Assembly: GCF_002750855.1 (NCBI RefSeq)
Contig: NZ_NWUC01000005.1
Coordinates: 248,001 to 312,000, forward strand
DNA from: Neopararhizobium haloflavum
GTDB taxonomy: Bacteria > Pseudomonadota > Alphaproteobacteria > Rhizobiales > Rhizobiaceae
Direction: 5' to 3'
DNA length: 64,000 nt
Shown here: positions 1-8,742 of the stretch, piece after piece
Layout: each line of letters begins with the position of its first letter
How positions within the stretch are numbered: position 1 is the first letter of the stretch
The notes under the pieces: model-generated
The model's input: only the letters and a program-made list of their open reading frames with translations
Database searches by the model: none
Told to the model about the DNA's origin: nothing
Translations under genes and position numbers: made by a program

Positions 1-35
1 AGCTCTAAGCGCGGCAGAAGCCTGAGACGATTTTG

Positions 36-63
36 AAGCGGGCGGCAGCGATGCCGCCCGCTT
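36..63 (+). terminator. Rho-independent terminator of an upstream gene
   Basis: A perfect 11-bp inverted repeat (36-46 pairs with 53-63, loop 47-52) is followed on the + strand by a T-rich stretch (TTTCGTTT). The minus-strand side has no T-run, so it most likely ends a + strand gene lying left of the window. One + frame stops at position 25, which fits a gene tail of about seven residues, but that is too short to identify. Confidence 0.7.
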
Positions 64-80
64 TCGTTTGTGGCAGCGCG

Positions 81-527
81 TCAGCAACCGCCCTGGCCGA
101 CCACGCGGAAGCCCTCGGAGACTGCGCTGCAGGCATTGCCAAATGACCGGCGTTCACCGCCGCGAATGGCGCAGACCGGCGCGAACTCGCGCGTGCACAC
201 CTGCGGACGGCCAGGACGAGGCGGCGGACCACCATACGGGGGACGAGGGCCTGGCGGACGCGAGATCGGCGGGCGTTCGCGCCGGCACTCTCCATCCGCA
301 ATGACCCGAAAGCCGCGCGCCTCGGCCGTGCACTGGTTCGGAAACGTTTCCCTGTCGCCGCGACGCACGCCACATACGGGCGCGTAGATCTGCGGGCAGA
401 CGGTTGGTCCGGGCCCGGGCGGCGGCGGCCGATAGGGCGGGCCGCCCTCCTCCACAACAACGCAGCCCGAGAGCGCGATGAGCGCCAGCATGCCCACGCC
501 CGCGAGTTTGGCGATAATTGGTGTCAA
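81..527 (-). CDS. Kazal-type protease inhibitor-like lipoprotein, two repeats
   Basis: 148 aa. A TTG start at 527 is chosen because an AAGGAGAGG SD lies just upstream; the first in-frame ATG would shorten the signal peptide. The N-terminus is a hydrophobic signal ending in the lipobox LSGC (Cys22), so the mature protein should be lipid-anchored. A proline-rich linker separates two similar domains, each with the Kazal-like pattern APVC-G/A-x(n)-F-x-N-x-C and ending in a Cys. Each repeat has four cysteines rather than the canonical six, so a reduced disulfide pattern is expected. Role (inhibition of serine proteases in the envelope) is inferred from the fold family only. No operon partner; it is convergent with whatever precedes the window. 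Confidence 0.75.
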   Translation of the reverse strand: MTPIIAKLAGVGMLALIALSGCVVVEEGGPPYRPPPPGPGPTVCPQIYAPVCGVRRGDRETFPNQCTAEARGFRVIADGECRRERPPISRPPGPRPPYGGPPPRPGRPQVCTREFAPVCAIRGGERRSFGNACSAVSEGFRVVGQGGC

Positions 528-671
528 GCGTCCTCTCCTTCTACCGATCGATACCCCGACCTTCCCCGGAAGGAACGCTAAACCGTTTCACGGCCGCACG
601 GAAGCGCTCTCAGGCAACGCGGAGCCACGCGGCATGGACCCCGCTGGACACTTGCGTGACTGAAGCGGCCT

Positions 672-1700
672 TCAGGCGGCACATGCGGACAGATGCGGCA
701 GGACCGCGTCGAATGCGGTCGCGATGACGTCCAGCCCGGCCTCGGGGCGGCTTGCCCCCGTGGACAGCACCTGGCGGAACCGCCTGGCGCCCGGCACACC
801 CTGGAAAAGGCCGACCATGTGACGGGTGACATGGATGAGGCGGCCACCCTCGCCGATGTGGCGGGCCGCATGCTCCATCATTGCATCGCGCACGACAATC
901 CAGTCGACCGGCGGTGTTTGCGCCCCGTACAGCGCCTGGTCGACCTCGGCCAGCAGTGACGCATTGTGATAAGCCGCCCGCCCGAGCATGACCCCATCGA
1001 CATGACGCAGGTGTTCCATCGCCTGATTCACATTCTCAATGCCGCCGTTGATGCCAATGAATCCATTGGGCAATCTCTGCTTGAGCCGATAGACGCGCGG
1101 GTAGTCGAGCGGTGGAATGTCCCGATTTTCCTTGGGGCTCAGCCCCTGCAGCCAGGCCTTGCGTGCATGCACCCAGAGCGCGTCGGCCCCTGCCCCGGCC
1201 ACCCGGTCGGCGAGCTCATCGAGAGCGATTTCCGGGTCCTGGTCGTCGACCCCGATGCGGCATTTTACCGTGACGGGAATGGCAACGGCGCGCTTCATCG
1301 CCGCCACGCCCTCGGCGACCAGCGCGGGCTTGCGCATCAGACAGGCCCCGAACGTGCCCGACTGCACCCGGTCGGAGGGACACCCGACATTGAGATTGAT
1401 CTCATCAAAGCCAAGATCGGCTCCGATGCGGGCGGCCTCGGCCAGTTTGTCGGGTTCGCTGCCACCAATCTGCAGCGCAAGCGGATGTTCCACTTGATCA
1501 AAGCGCAAGAGCCGCTGACGATCGCCATGAATGACCGCATCGGCGACCACCATCTCCGTATAAAGCAACGCATGCCTGGTCAGCAGACGGTGCAGATATC
1601 GGCAATGGCGATCGGTCCAATCCATCATGGGCGCGACGGCGAAGCGATGATCACCATAGTCACCGAGCCTTGCAGCTCTTTCGGCTTGTTCAAACGGCAT
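672..1700 (-). CDS. dusA: tRNA-dihydrouridine(20/20a) synthase DusA
   Basis: 342 aa from the ATG at 1700, which matches the usual DusA length; a TTG at 1793 would add an implausible basic 31-residue leader. It reduces specific uridines in the tRNA D-loop using FMN and NADPH. Visible hallmarks are the N-terminal VAPMMDWTDRHCRY block of DusA, LQIGGSEP, and NLNVGCPSDRVQSG with the catalytic Cys at about residue 107, followed by the TIM-barrel and a C-terminal helical region. Single gene, transcribed away from the DUF305 gene's direction of neighbours; no regulatory site seen. No strong SD is visible before 1700. Confidence 0.95.
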   Translation of the reverse strand: MPFEQAERAARLGDYGDHRFAVAPMMDWTDRHCRYLHRLLTRHALLYTEMVVADAVIHGDRQRLLRFDQVEHPLALQIGGSEPDKLAEAARIGADLGFDEINLNVGCPSDRVQSGTFGACLMRKPALVAEGVAAMKRAVAIPVTVKCRIGVDDQDPEIALDELADRVAGAGADALWVHARKAWLQGLSPKENRDIPPLDYPRVYRLKQRLPNGFIGINGGIENVNQAMEHLRHVDGVMLGRAAYHNASLLAEVDQALYGAQTPPVDWIVVRDAMMEHAARHIGEGGRLIHVTRHMVGLFQGVPGARRFRQVLSTGASRPEAGLDVIATAFDAVLPHLSACAA

Positions 1701-1924
1701 CTGTTCGGACTTGCTTCTTTTTCGGCGACGGCTTGGCTTGTGGGGTGTCCTTGCGCCAGAGCAAAGGCCACCGCGCGCCGGGGCCGCGCTCAACGGGCGG
1801 ACGCGCAGCGCGAACTGGTACGGTCGTCCTTCTAGCCCAAGTGCTGCGCGAAGAAAATGGCAGTCCTATTCGCCAGCTCTCTGGCAGGCGAAGGATCGCA
1901 CCCTCAGCGTGGCAGGATGGGGCG

Positions 1925-2365
1925 TTATTGCGGATGCTCTTCCAGCCATTCCCTCATCTCGGCGATCTCGCGCTCCTGAGCCGCGATAATCGCTTCCGCG
2001 AGCCGCTTGGTATCGGGGTCGGCGCCATGTTCGAGCGCGACCTTGGCCATGTCGATCGCGCCCTGGTGGTGGGGGATCATCTTGAGCCGGAAATCGATAT
2101 CCGGATCGCCGGTATAGTCGATCGCCATGCCGTGCATCATATCCATATCCGCCCGCTTGTAGGCTTTTGTCGATTCCGTGTCGCCATCGGCCGGCATCAT
2201 CGTTTCCATCATGGACTGCATCGAACCCATGTCCATGATCATGCCGGCGCCCTGCCCACTGCCGACATCGCCTCCGTGGCCCGCGCCATGCCCACCTTGA
2301 GCCATCGCCGTGGCTGAAAACGCGCCTGCGCCAATCAACAGCATCAACACCTTCATGCTCCGCAT
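1925..2365 (-). CDS. DUF305 exported protein, putative copper/metal binding
   Basis: 146 aa. AAGGA lies 7-8 nt before the ATG at 2365. Signal peptide (residues 1-22, ending AMAQ) followed by a Gly/His/Met-rich stretch (GGHGAGHGG, then several Met pairs) and the DUF305 core with its hallmark MIPHHQGAIDMA and a second helix EREIAEMREWL. DUF305 proteins are small four-helix, ferritin-like domain proteins; some members (CopM type) bind copper in the periplasm, and the Met/His richness here is compatible with that. No metal-transport gene is adjacent. The 220 bp to dusA and the 280 bp before the next gene contain nothing I can recognise. Confidence 0.85.
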   Translation of the reverse strand: MRSMKVLMLLIGAGAFSATAMAQGGHGAGHGGDVGSGQGAGMIMDMGSMQSMMETMMPADGDTESTKAYKRADMDMMHGMAIDYTGDPDIDFRLKMIPHHQGAIDMAKVALEHGADPDTKRLAEAIIAAQEREIAEMREWLEEHPQ

Positions 2366-2642
2366 CGTCTTTTCCTTTGTTCAGGACCGGGCTTATCGCT
2401 GCGGTCGGCACGACGCACCGGGATCGGTGCTCGAAAGGCGAAAGATCGTGCTTCCACCTGCTGGAAGGTCAAGAGCTGATGGAGCCATACGAATTGGACG
2501 CGTTATTCGTCAGGATGCACGGCGCGACGATTGCCCGACCATAAATCCCCCCACGGCAAGCGTCCTGTTTTCGGATCATCGATGCCGGCGCATATGCCAT
2601 CGACGCCGCCGCCCGGATCGGACGAGCGGCGCCGGTTCTGGA

Positions 2643-3608
2643 TCAGACGCTGTACCAGATGCCGCCTTCGATCTGCGGCAGAACGCCGGCGATGTTCTCA
2701 GGGCTTTCGGAAATCCGCGCGAGGACTTCGGCCTGCGACATCGCGCCGGCGTCGAGCTGGCTTTCCCAATAGGCCGCGCCGCCGGCATCGGCCTTTCGGT
2801 CGAGAACGTTGAAATAGATCCGGTCGACGAGCTCGGCATTGGTTGGATTGTCGCCATAGAGCGCGGCGAATTCCGCCGTATCCATGAAACGCGCAGCAAC
2901 GTCCTCCAGCGACCAGCTGGTATCCATGTTGCTCATCCAGTAGCCGACCTCCGGCGCGCCGGGCGCCCGGTCGAAGGCGGCCTCGTAAATCCTGAAGGCC
3001 TTGCCGGCATTGCCGCCGAGGTCCACCGCCAGAAACCCGTCTGTAAAGGCCAGCCGCTCAACGCCGACCAGACGGTCTTCGATGTTGACATTGTTGCTCA
3101 CCGTCACGGCGTCCTCACCGATCGTGATGTCGAAATCAGACGACACGCCCTCGTAAAGAACGGTGTCGGTCCCCGCGCCGCCATCGACGAAGTTGGAGCC
3201 CATGCCAGGCAGGAACTGATCGTCGCCGCCATTGCCCTGAATCGTGTCATTGCCGCCGAAGCTCGCCATCACGTCCTTGCCGCCGGACCCGATGATCGTG
3301 TCGTCACCGCCAAGGACGAGATCCACGGCCGCATCGATCTGGTCCGTGTCGATGAGATAGGCGAACTCGGTCGCATCGATGCGAAGCTGATCGGCGGAGA
3401 AGATGTGGACGCCGGCGTCGAAATATTCGATCCCGGTCAGGGTGCCCGTGATTTCTTCCTCAGCGGTCAAACCGAAACTGCCCTCGTAATGGACAAGACT
3501 GACGCCGTCGGATTCGGTGATGCGCGTGGCGCTGAAATCGATGATTTCGCCGTTGAATCCATCGAATGTGACGATGTCGAAAGGTTGCCTCAATGTGAGT
3601 TGAGCCAT
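2643..3608 (-). CDS. RTX-repeat, DUF4214-containing secreted protein
   Basis: 321 aa from the ATG at 3608, eight nt after a GGGGG SD; the in-frame ATG at 3614 sits too close to it. No signal peptide. N-terminal beta-rich region of about 115 residues, then Asp/Gly-rich RTX-type nonapeptides (GGDDTIIGSGG, GGNDTIQGNGGDD, GAGTDTVLY) that would bind calcium, then two DUF4214 helical repeats (YEAAFDRAPGAPEVGYW and YFNVLDRKADAGGAAYW). This architecture is typical of proteins exported by type I secretion in alphaproteobacteria, often linked to surface polysaccharide or S-layer. No ABC/MFP/TolC secretion genes are in the window. Function unknown beyond that. Confidence 0.85.
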   Translation of the reverse strand: MAQLTLRQPFDIVTFDGFNGEIIDFSATRITESDGVSLVHYEGSFGLTAEEEITGTLTGIEYFDAGVHIFSADQLRIDATEFAYLIDTDQIDAAVDLVLGGDDTIIGSGGKDVMASFGGNDTIQGNGGDDQFLPGMGSNFVDGGAGTDTVLYEGVSSDFDITIGEDAVTVSNNVNIEDRLVGVERLAFTDGFLAVDLGGNAGKAFRIYEAAFDRAPGAPEVGYWMSNMDTSWSLEDVAARFMDTAEFAALYGDNPTNAELVDRIYFNVLDRKADAGGAAYWESQLDAGAMSQAEVLARISESPENIAGVLPQIEGGIWYSV

Positions 3609-4034
3609 GATCATTACCCCCAGATAATTTGCTTGATGGCAGCAGAACAGACGCCCTGCATGACGCACGAGGCATGTCGCGCATACAACAGAACCCGCGT
3701 CGGCCAAATAGCTACGGTGGCCGGCCCGACTGTGGCAATCGCCCAATCGGTATATGTCGAAGATGAAAGGCGCGAAATCGTCACCGGCAGAGGCCGTTAT
3801 CTGTCGAGATGATGGCTATGGCCGATCTTGGCGAACGCGACGAAGCAAAAGCCGCGACTGGCGGCAAGAACCAAGAGCACCCGCATCACTCAACCTCGGC
3901 AAGACGGCTGATCGTGCAAGTTGAATCGCGGCAGGATTTCATGCCCGACCACAATATTTCAGGTGGCAATTTGTGCACTTTTCTTAATCAGTTGCCGCGA
4001 ATTTGGGCCTTGAGAACATCCGAAGGCAGTGGTG
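3609..4034. other. Divergent intergenic region between RTX and GGDEF-EAL genes
   Basis: About 425 bp without a supported gene. It should hold the promoters of both divergent neighbours and is less GC-rich near 3950-4010. I see no strong palindrome, riboswitch or repeat. Open frames here have no homology I recognise and no SD. Confidence 0.5.
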
Positions 4035-6668
4035 ATGAATCAGGCGAACAAAGTTTGGCGAGCGCAGGTCCTGGACAGCTATCAGATACTCGATACCGAG
4101 CCCGATCCGATTTTTGACGCATTGACGCACACCGCCGCGCGCATCTTCGGCGTCTCGACATCGCTGATCAGCTTCGTTGACCGCAATCGCCAATGGTTCA
4201 AGGCTCGGGTCGGATTCGACCAACAGGAAACCGGGCTTGAGGAAAGCTTCTGCCGCTGGGCGATCGAGCAGGACGACGTGTTTGTCGTCAACGATGCCAG
4301 CCACGATCGGCGCTTTGCGGACATTCCTTTCGTCAAGGACGGCCGGGTGCGGTTTTATGCCGGCGCGCCGCTTTTAACGGCTGAAAATTGCAGCCTGGGG
4401 ACGATCTGCGTGCTCGATGGCGCGCCCAGAACACCCGACAAGGGACAGATAAACCTGCTCAGGGATCTCGCCCGGATCACGATCAGCCTGCTTGACGCAC
4501 GGCGTCTCGGGTTCGACATGGACGCGAGCAAGGTGCTGGTCAACGGTCTGACGGACAACGCACCAGGCGGCATTTTCGAGTTCAAGCGCGACCGGTCGGG
4601 CCACCAGCGGCTGAGTTTTGCGAGCCGCGGCTTCATCGACACGATCGGTATTTGCCCCCACGATGCTGTCATGGACATCGGGCGCGCATTCGCCAACGTT
4701 CATCCTGATGACCTCCCTGGCTTTCTGGCCTCGATCGACGCCGTCTACCGCACTGCATCGGCGTGGGAACACCAGTTCCGCGTCCAGCATCCCGTCAAGG
4801 GAACACTCTGGGTCCTCGGGGCGTCGCACCCCGTCAGCAACGTCGATGGCCTGATCACCTGGCAGGGCTGCCTCATGGACGTGACCGAGAGGGTGGCCGA
4901 GCAGGAGCGACTGGAGGAGGCACGCCGCACGCTCGAGCATCAATATCGCGAACTCAGCGAATACCAGATGCTGATGAACCAGATCGCGCGCATGTCGAAG
5001 GTTGGGGCATGGGCGGTCCAGATTGACACCGGCGCGGTGTCATGGACGCCGGAAGTCTATGCATTGCACGGCGTCACACCCGACACCTTCGACGCATCGC
5101 TCGACAGCGCGCTTGGGCTCTGCGATCCCGCGGCCCGGCCGTTGCTCAAACGCAAGCTCCAGCAGATTGCCGAGACCGGCGAGACCATGGAGATGGAGTA
5201 TGCGATCATCACGCCCGCTGGTGAACGGCGCTGGGTCCGCACAATCGGCGAGGTGGAACATTTCGAGGATGGCCGGCCGGCGCGTCTCGTCGGCTCGGTC
5301 CAGGACATCACCGAGATGCAGGAGCTTCTGGCCGGCGCGCTCTACCACTCCTCGCACGACCATATGACGGGCCTTTCCAACCGGGCATCGTTCTTCCGAC
5401 AGCTCGAAGACGTGCTGTCGCGCCGGGCGGACGGGCAATCCCATGCCCTGCTCTTCTTCGATCTCGATCACTTCAAGGACATCAACGACGCCTTCGGCTA
5501 CGAAGCCGGCGATGCGGTCATCAAGGAAGTCGCGCGCCGTCTGTCGGACCATCTGGCTGGCGAGCCTGACGCGCTATTCGCGCGCTTCGGCGGCGATGAA
5601 TTCGCCGTTCTCCTCGCCGGTGCCGACGACGCGGAAGCGGTGCGGCTTCGGGCCAGGTGCATCAAGCAGGCGATCACGCGCGAAGTGGCGGTGAAGGACC
5701 GTCACCTCACCTCGCGTCTTTCGATGGGGATCGCGCTTTCCGATACTGCGTCAGAGACCGCGGCGGGCCTCTTTCGCAAGGCCGATCTTGCGCTGCGCCA
5801 GGCAAAACAGTCCGGCCGCGCGCGGTTCGTCTTTTACACCGACGCCATGGCAACTGCCACCGAGCGGGAGCAGGAACTGCGGCGCGCGATCGTCGCGGGG
5901 ATCGAGCATGGCGAATTCGAGGTCCACTATCAGCCGATCATGGACCTTGGCACGGCCCGCCTTGATGGGTTCGAGGCGCTTCTTCGCTGGCATCACCCGC
6001 AACGCGGCCTCGTATCGGCCGGTGTTTTCGCACATCTCATCGACGATCCCGTCATCGGCCATCGCCTGTCCGATCTCGTCTTCAGCCAGGTGATCGAAAC
6101 CGCCGCGCGCTGGAGCGCCGAGGAATTGCACTTCGGCCAGATCGCCGTCAACATCAGTTCCAGCCAGCTGCGCGATCCCTCCTTTCTCGACCAGCTGAGG
6201 CGCGTCGAAGCAGCCGGTCTGCCGACATCCTGCATCAAGCTGGAAATCACCGAGGGCGTCCTCTTCGGGCGAACCGCCGACAAGGCCGCGCAGGTCCTCG
6301 CCACCATCCGCGACATGGGCTTCGACATCGCGCTCGACGATTTTGGAACGGGCTATGCTTCCCTCGTGCACCTGACGCAGTTCCCCATCACGCAGCTCAA
6401 GATCGACATGTCCTTCGTGCGAAAGATGGCGGACAGCGAAAAGGACCGGACGATCGTGCAGACCATGTGCACCCTCGCCCACGGGCTCGACCTGACGGCC
6501 GTTGCCGAAGGCATCGAGGACAAGGAGACGGAGACGATGCTGCACGCCATGGGCTGCCGCTTCGGTCAGGGATACCTTTACGCAAAAGCGCTGCCACACG
6601 GACAGGCCAGACGGTTCATCATCGATCATCTGGCACCATCGACGCCGGCACGCATCCTCTCGTTGTGA
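4035..6668 (+). CDS. GAF-PAS-PAS-GGDEF-EAL cyclic di-GMP turnover protein
   Basis: 877 aa from the ATG at 4035 (GAAGG about 8 nt upstream; two GTGs just before it are less well placed). Soluble, no membrane segments. Order: GAF domain (about 15-160, with SFVDRNRQWFKARVG and GTICVLD), two PAS modules (about 170-300 and 310-435), GGDEF (about 445-600, DLDHFKDINDAFG, FARFGGDEF) and EAL (about 620-870). The EAL active site looks complete: EALLRW, NISSSQ, EITEGVL, DDFGTGYASL, KIDMSFV, AEGIE. GGDEF is intact but there is no RxxD I-site five residues before it, so product inhibition is not expected. It could make or degrade c-di-GMP; the intact EAL argues at least for phosphodiesterase ability. The PilZ gene follows after 27 nt. 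Confidence 0.93.
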   Translation: MNQANKVWRAQVLDSYQILDTEPDPIFDALTHTAARIFGVSTSLISFVDRNRQWFKARVGFDQQETGLEESFCRWAIEQDDVFVVNDASHDRRFADIPFVKDGRVRFYAGAPLLTAENCSLGTICVLDGAPRTPDKGQINLLRDLARITISLLDARRLGFDMDASKVLVNGLTDNAPGGIFEFKRDRSGHQRLSFASRGFIDTIGICPHDAVMDIGRAFANVHPDDLPGFLASIDAVYRTASAWEHQFRVQHPVKGTLWVLGASHPVSNVDGLITWQGCLMDVTERVAEQERLEEARRTLEHQYRELSEYQMLMNQIARMSKVGAWAVQIDTGAVSWTPEVYALHGVTPDTFDASLDSALGLCDPAARPLLKRKLQQIAETGETMEMEYAIITPAGERRWVRTIGEVEHFEDGRPARLVGSVQDITEMQELLAGALYHSSHDHMTGLSNRASFFRQLEDVLSRRADGQSHALLFFDLDHFKDINDAFGYEAGDAVIKEVARRLSDHLAGEPDALFARFGGDEFAVLLAGADDAEAVRLRARCIKQAITREVAVKDRHLTSRLSMGIALSDTASETAAGLFRKADLALRQAKQSGRARFVFYTDAMATATEREQELRRAIVAGIEHGEFEVHYQPIMDLGTARLDGFEALLRWHHPQRGLVSAGVFAHLIDDPVIGHRLSDLVFSQVIETAARWSAEELHFGQIAVNISSSQLRDPSFLDQLRRVEAAGLPTSCIKLEITEGVLFGRTADKAAQVLATIRDMGFDIALDDFGTGYASLVHLTQFPITQLKIDMSFVRKMADSEKDRTIVQTMCTLAHGLDLTAVAEGIEDKETETMLHAMGCRFGQGYLYAKALPHGQARRFIIDHLAPSTPARILSL

Positions 6669-6695
6669 TGCCTCTCTCACTCGAAGGCTATTCCG

Positions 6696-7118
6696 ATGCC
6701 CCCTGAAACGCCGCGCAAGAGGCACTATCTGACCCGTGTCCCGGCAGATGGCGATCGCCGCAAATACTATCGCCGCCCGACCGACCTTCTCGTGCGAATC
6801 CTGTTTCTGGGACAAGGCATCCGGCAGATCGCCACAAGGACCTGCCGGATGATCGACATCAGCGAGGGCGGCGCGAAGATCGAGGTCGGACCAAGCAGCA
6901 CGATTCCCGATCACTTCTATCTCGTGCTCGGCGAGTTCGATTTTTTCATCGGCTGTAGCGTGGTCGAGCGGCAGACCATTTACCTGCACACGCGCTTCCT
7001 CGCCGACTGTTCCGCGAGCTTCATCAACAAGCTGTCGCGTCTCGCTCCGCCCGATGCCACGCTTGAAAAGCTCGGCACCGAGTTCGAGCCTTTCAAGAAA
7101 AGCGGACCTGCGGCCTGA
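6696..7118 (+). CDS. PilZ-domain c-di-GMP receptor
   Basis: 140 aa. The PilZ c-di-GMP signature is present: the arginine cluster RRKYYRR (residues 21-27) followed by DISEGGAKIEVG (about 51-62). The remainder is a short beta-barrel with a C-terminal helical tail. It starts 27 nt after the GGDEF-EAL gene, so both are probably cotranscribed, pairing an enzyme that controls c-di-GMP with a receptor. Output partner unknown; nothing around it codes for flagella, cellulose or pili. Confidence 0.85.
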   Translation: MPPETPRKRHYLTRVPADGDRRKYYRRPTDLLVRILFLGQGIRQIATRTCRMIDISEGGAKIEVGPSSTIPDHFYLVLGEFDFFIGCSVVERQTIYLHTRFLADCSASFINKLSRLAPPDATLEKLGTEFEPFKKSGPAA

Positions 7119-7238
7119 GGGGACACGGCTGCGGTTCCGACGTTCTGGTGCAGTTCACCCAGTTGCCGGAGTATGTCGGCCTGTCCAACGCCGACATCCA
7201 GAACGGGTACTGGGTGGTTGGATAAGGCCTCGCCCAAG

Positions 7239-7853
7239 TCATCTCTTGCTGGACGCAGTCAAGCCGAGGACCAGTGCCTTTAGCCCTTCATGCCAGGGGC
7301 CTGCGTCCTCGCCCGCCGCGATGGCGAGCGCGGCGCGGTCGTAGGCAGCCGAAAGAAGCCGAGCGGTTGCCGCGATCGGCAGCGGCTTGAGGCGGCCTGC
7401 CGCTTCGGCTGCCGCAAGGCCGGCCTCAAGCGTCGCACCACCCGTTTCCGCATCGATCGCGTCGACTGTGCTCCTGCCAAGGACGGCTGGCGCGTCGATG
7501 AGGAGGAGACGCACCCGCCCTGCTTCGGCGATCGTCGCCAGATAGGTCTCGCCACCCCTCAAGATCGCCTCGACAGGATCATCAATGTCAGCGGCGCTCC
7601 GCTCAATCGTTGTCGCGACGTCACGGGCCTCCCGCTCGACGACGGCGCGGAAGAGCGCCTGCTTGTCGGCAAAATGATGATAGAGCGCTCCGCGCGTCAC
7701 GCCGGCAGCCGCCACCAGTTCGGGCGTGCCCGTTCCGGCATAGCCCCTCTCGACGAACAGCGTTCGGGCCGCGTCGATCAGTTGCGTCCGCGTGGTCTGC
7801 GAGCGGTCCTTGTTCGTTCTTCGACTTCGATCTTGCATACATACAGCCTGCAT
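7239..7853 (-). CDS. TetR/AcrR family transcriptional regulator
   Basis: 204 aa from 7853, or 199 aa from the second ATG at 7838; neither has a clear SD. The N-terminal TetR helix-turn-helix is plain ([34 protein letters not shown]); the C-terminal ligand domain resembles those of efflux or stress regulators and has a conserved-looking [10 protein letters not shown]. It is divergent from the VOC-family gene, with two operator-like palindromes between them, one overlapping its own start codon. I infer autorepression and repression of the VOC gene. Inducer unknown. Confidence 0.9.
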   Translation of the reverse strand: MQAVCMQDRSRRTNKDRSQTTRTQLIDAARTLFVERGYAGTGTPELVAAAGVTRGALYHHFADKQALFRAVVEREARDVATTIERSAADIDDPVEAILRGGETYLATIAEAGRVRLLLIDAPAVLGRSTVDAIDAETGGATLEAGLAAAEAAGRLKPLPIAATARLLSAAYDRAALAIAAGEDAGPWHEGLKALVLGLTASSKR

Positions 7854-7855
7854 GT
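7839..7855. promoter_or_regulatory. TetR operator candidate O1
   Basis: Imperfect palindrome ACATACAG-C-CTGCATGT (7 of 8 positions pair). It overlaps the tetR start codon and lies between a candidate + strand -35 (TTGCAT, 7833-7838) and -10 (TATTAA, 7856-7861; 17-bp spacing) for the VOC gene. The 12-bp core GCATACATACAG recurs 34 bp downstream in O2. Confidence 0.65.
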
Positions 7856-7870
7856 TATTAACACTGATGC

Positions 7871-7887
7871 ATACATACAGTATGTAT
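7871..7887. promoter_or_regulatory. TetR operator candidate O2
   Basis: Perfect palindrome ATACATAC-A-GTATGTAT, just downstream of the predicted VOC promoter -10 and 18 bp before that gene's ATG. It shares its left half with O1. Two such sites, centred 32 bp apart (about three helical turns), are typical of a TetR-controlled divergent promoter. Confidence 0.7.
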
Positions 7888-7904
7888 TTGACATGGAGGC
7901 GTCA

Positions 7905-8330
7905 ATGAAGACGACCAGCTACTACCCCGTGATCATGACGGAGAACGTCGCCGCGACGGCGCAGTTCTACGAGACGCATTTTCGTTTTCGCCCCCTCTAT
8001 ACGGCCGACTGGTACGTCCATCTGCAATCCGGGGACGACGAAACGGTGAACCTTGCGGTCCTCGACTATCGGCACGAAACGATCCCCGAGGGTGCCCAAA
8101 AGCCTGTTTGCGGGCTGCTCCTCAATTTCGAAGTCGACGATGTGGACGCGGAATATGAGCGTGTGGGAAAAGCGGGATTGCCGATACTGCTGAGCCTTCG
8201 CAGCGAGACGTTTGGCCAGCGCCATTTCATCACCAGGGATCCCAACGGCGTTCTGATCGATGTGATCACGCCGATCGCGCCGGACAGCGAGCATGCCGCC
8301 CAGTATGCGACCGAAGCATTGCCCAGCTAA
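7905..8330 (+). CDS. VOC superfamily (glyoxalase/bleomycin-resistance) protein
   Basis: 141 aa from the ATG at 7905, five nt after a GGAGG SD; an ATG at 7893 overlaps that SD and is rejected. A single VOC module with two beta-alpha-beta-beta-beta halves: [18 protein letters not shown] at the start, and [17 protein letters not shown] near the end. Such proteins are dioxygenases, glyoxalases or antibiotic-binding resistance proteins; the substrate cannot be told. Divergent from tetR and very probably its target. Confidence 0.85.
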   Translation: MKTTSYYPVIMTENVAATAQFYETHFRFRPLYTADWYVHLQSGDDETVNLAVLDYRHETIPEGAQKPVCGLLLNFEVDDVDAEYERVGKAGLPILLSLRSETFGQRHFITRDPNGVLIDVITPIAPDSEHAAQYATEALPS

Positions 8331-8340
8331 GACGGCGCCT

Positions 8341-8742
8341 TCAGTTGGGCCGGCAGCGCGCGCACTGGCCGCGCAGTTCCACGGTTGTCTTGGCCGGTAC
8401 GAAACCGCGCGCCTGCGCGAAGCTGGCGAGACGATCCTCGATCACCTCGTCCGAGAACTCATCGACCTGGCCGCAGGTCTCGCAGATCGCGAACCCGATC
8501 ATGGCGTGCCGGTGGCAATGTGGATGGGCGCAGGCCACGAAGGCATTGAGGCTTTCCAGCCGGTGCACAAGACCGAAAGCAAGCAATTTGTCGAGCGCCC
8601 GATAGACCTGGAGTGGCGCTCGAAAGCCATCGTCGCGCAACTGGTCGAGGATCGTATAGGCGCTGAGCGGCCCATCGGCCCTCGACAAGGCATCGAAGAC
8701 GAGCCGCTGGTTCTTCGTGAGATCCGGGGTTTCAGCGGTCAC
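8341..8742 (-). CDS. zur: Zinc uptake regulator Zur (Fur family)
   Basis: 133 aa. Fur-family winged helix (residues about 10-75, with YTILDQLRDDGFRAPLQVYRALDKL) and a metal-binding C-terminus with CAHPHCHRH, ICETCG and CARC; the CxxC pairs form the structural zinc site typical of Zur. With zinc it represses zinc uptake genes. Its start overlaps the znuB stop by 4 nt (ATGA), so it is the last gene of znuC-znuB-zur and part of its own feedback loop. Confidence 0.93.
   Translation of the reverse strand: MTAETPDLTKNQRLVFDALSRADGPLSAYTILDQLRDDGFRAPLQVYRALDKLLAFGLVHRLESLNAFVACAHPHCHRHAMIGFAICETCGQVDEFSDEVIEDRLASFAQARGFVPAKTTVELRGQCARCRPN

Noticed and set aside
2310..3812. Long + strand open frame of about 500 codons
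   Set aside because: Antisense of the RTX/DUF4214 gene and the DUF305 5' end; no domain or SD, and the minus-strand genes have clear homology.
5751..6989. Long minus-strand open frame under the first GGDEF-EAL gene
   Set aside because: Shadow of high-GC third-position bias; the + strand has complete GGDEF and EAL motifs.
7290..7904. Upstream extension of the VOC frame
   Set aside because: It is the antisense of tetR; the ATG at 7905 with GGAGG gives the family length.
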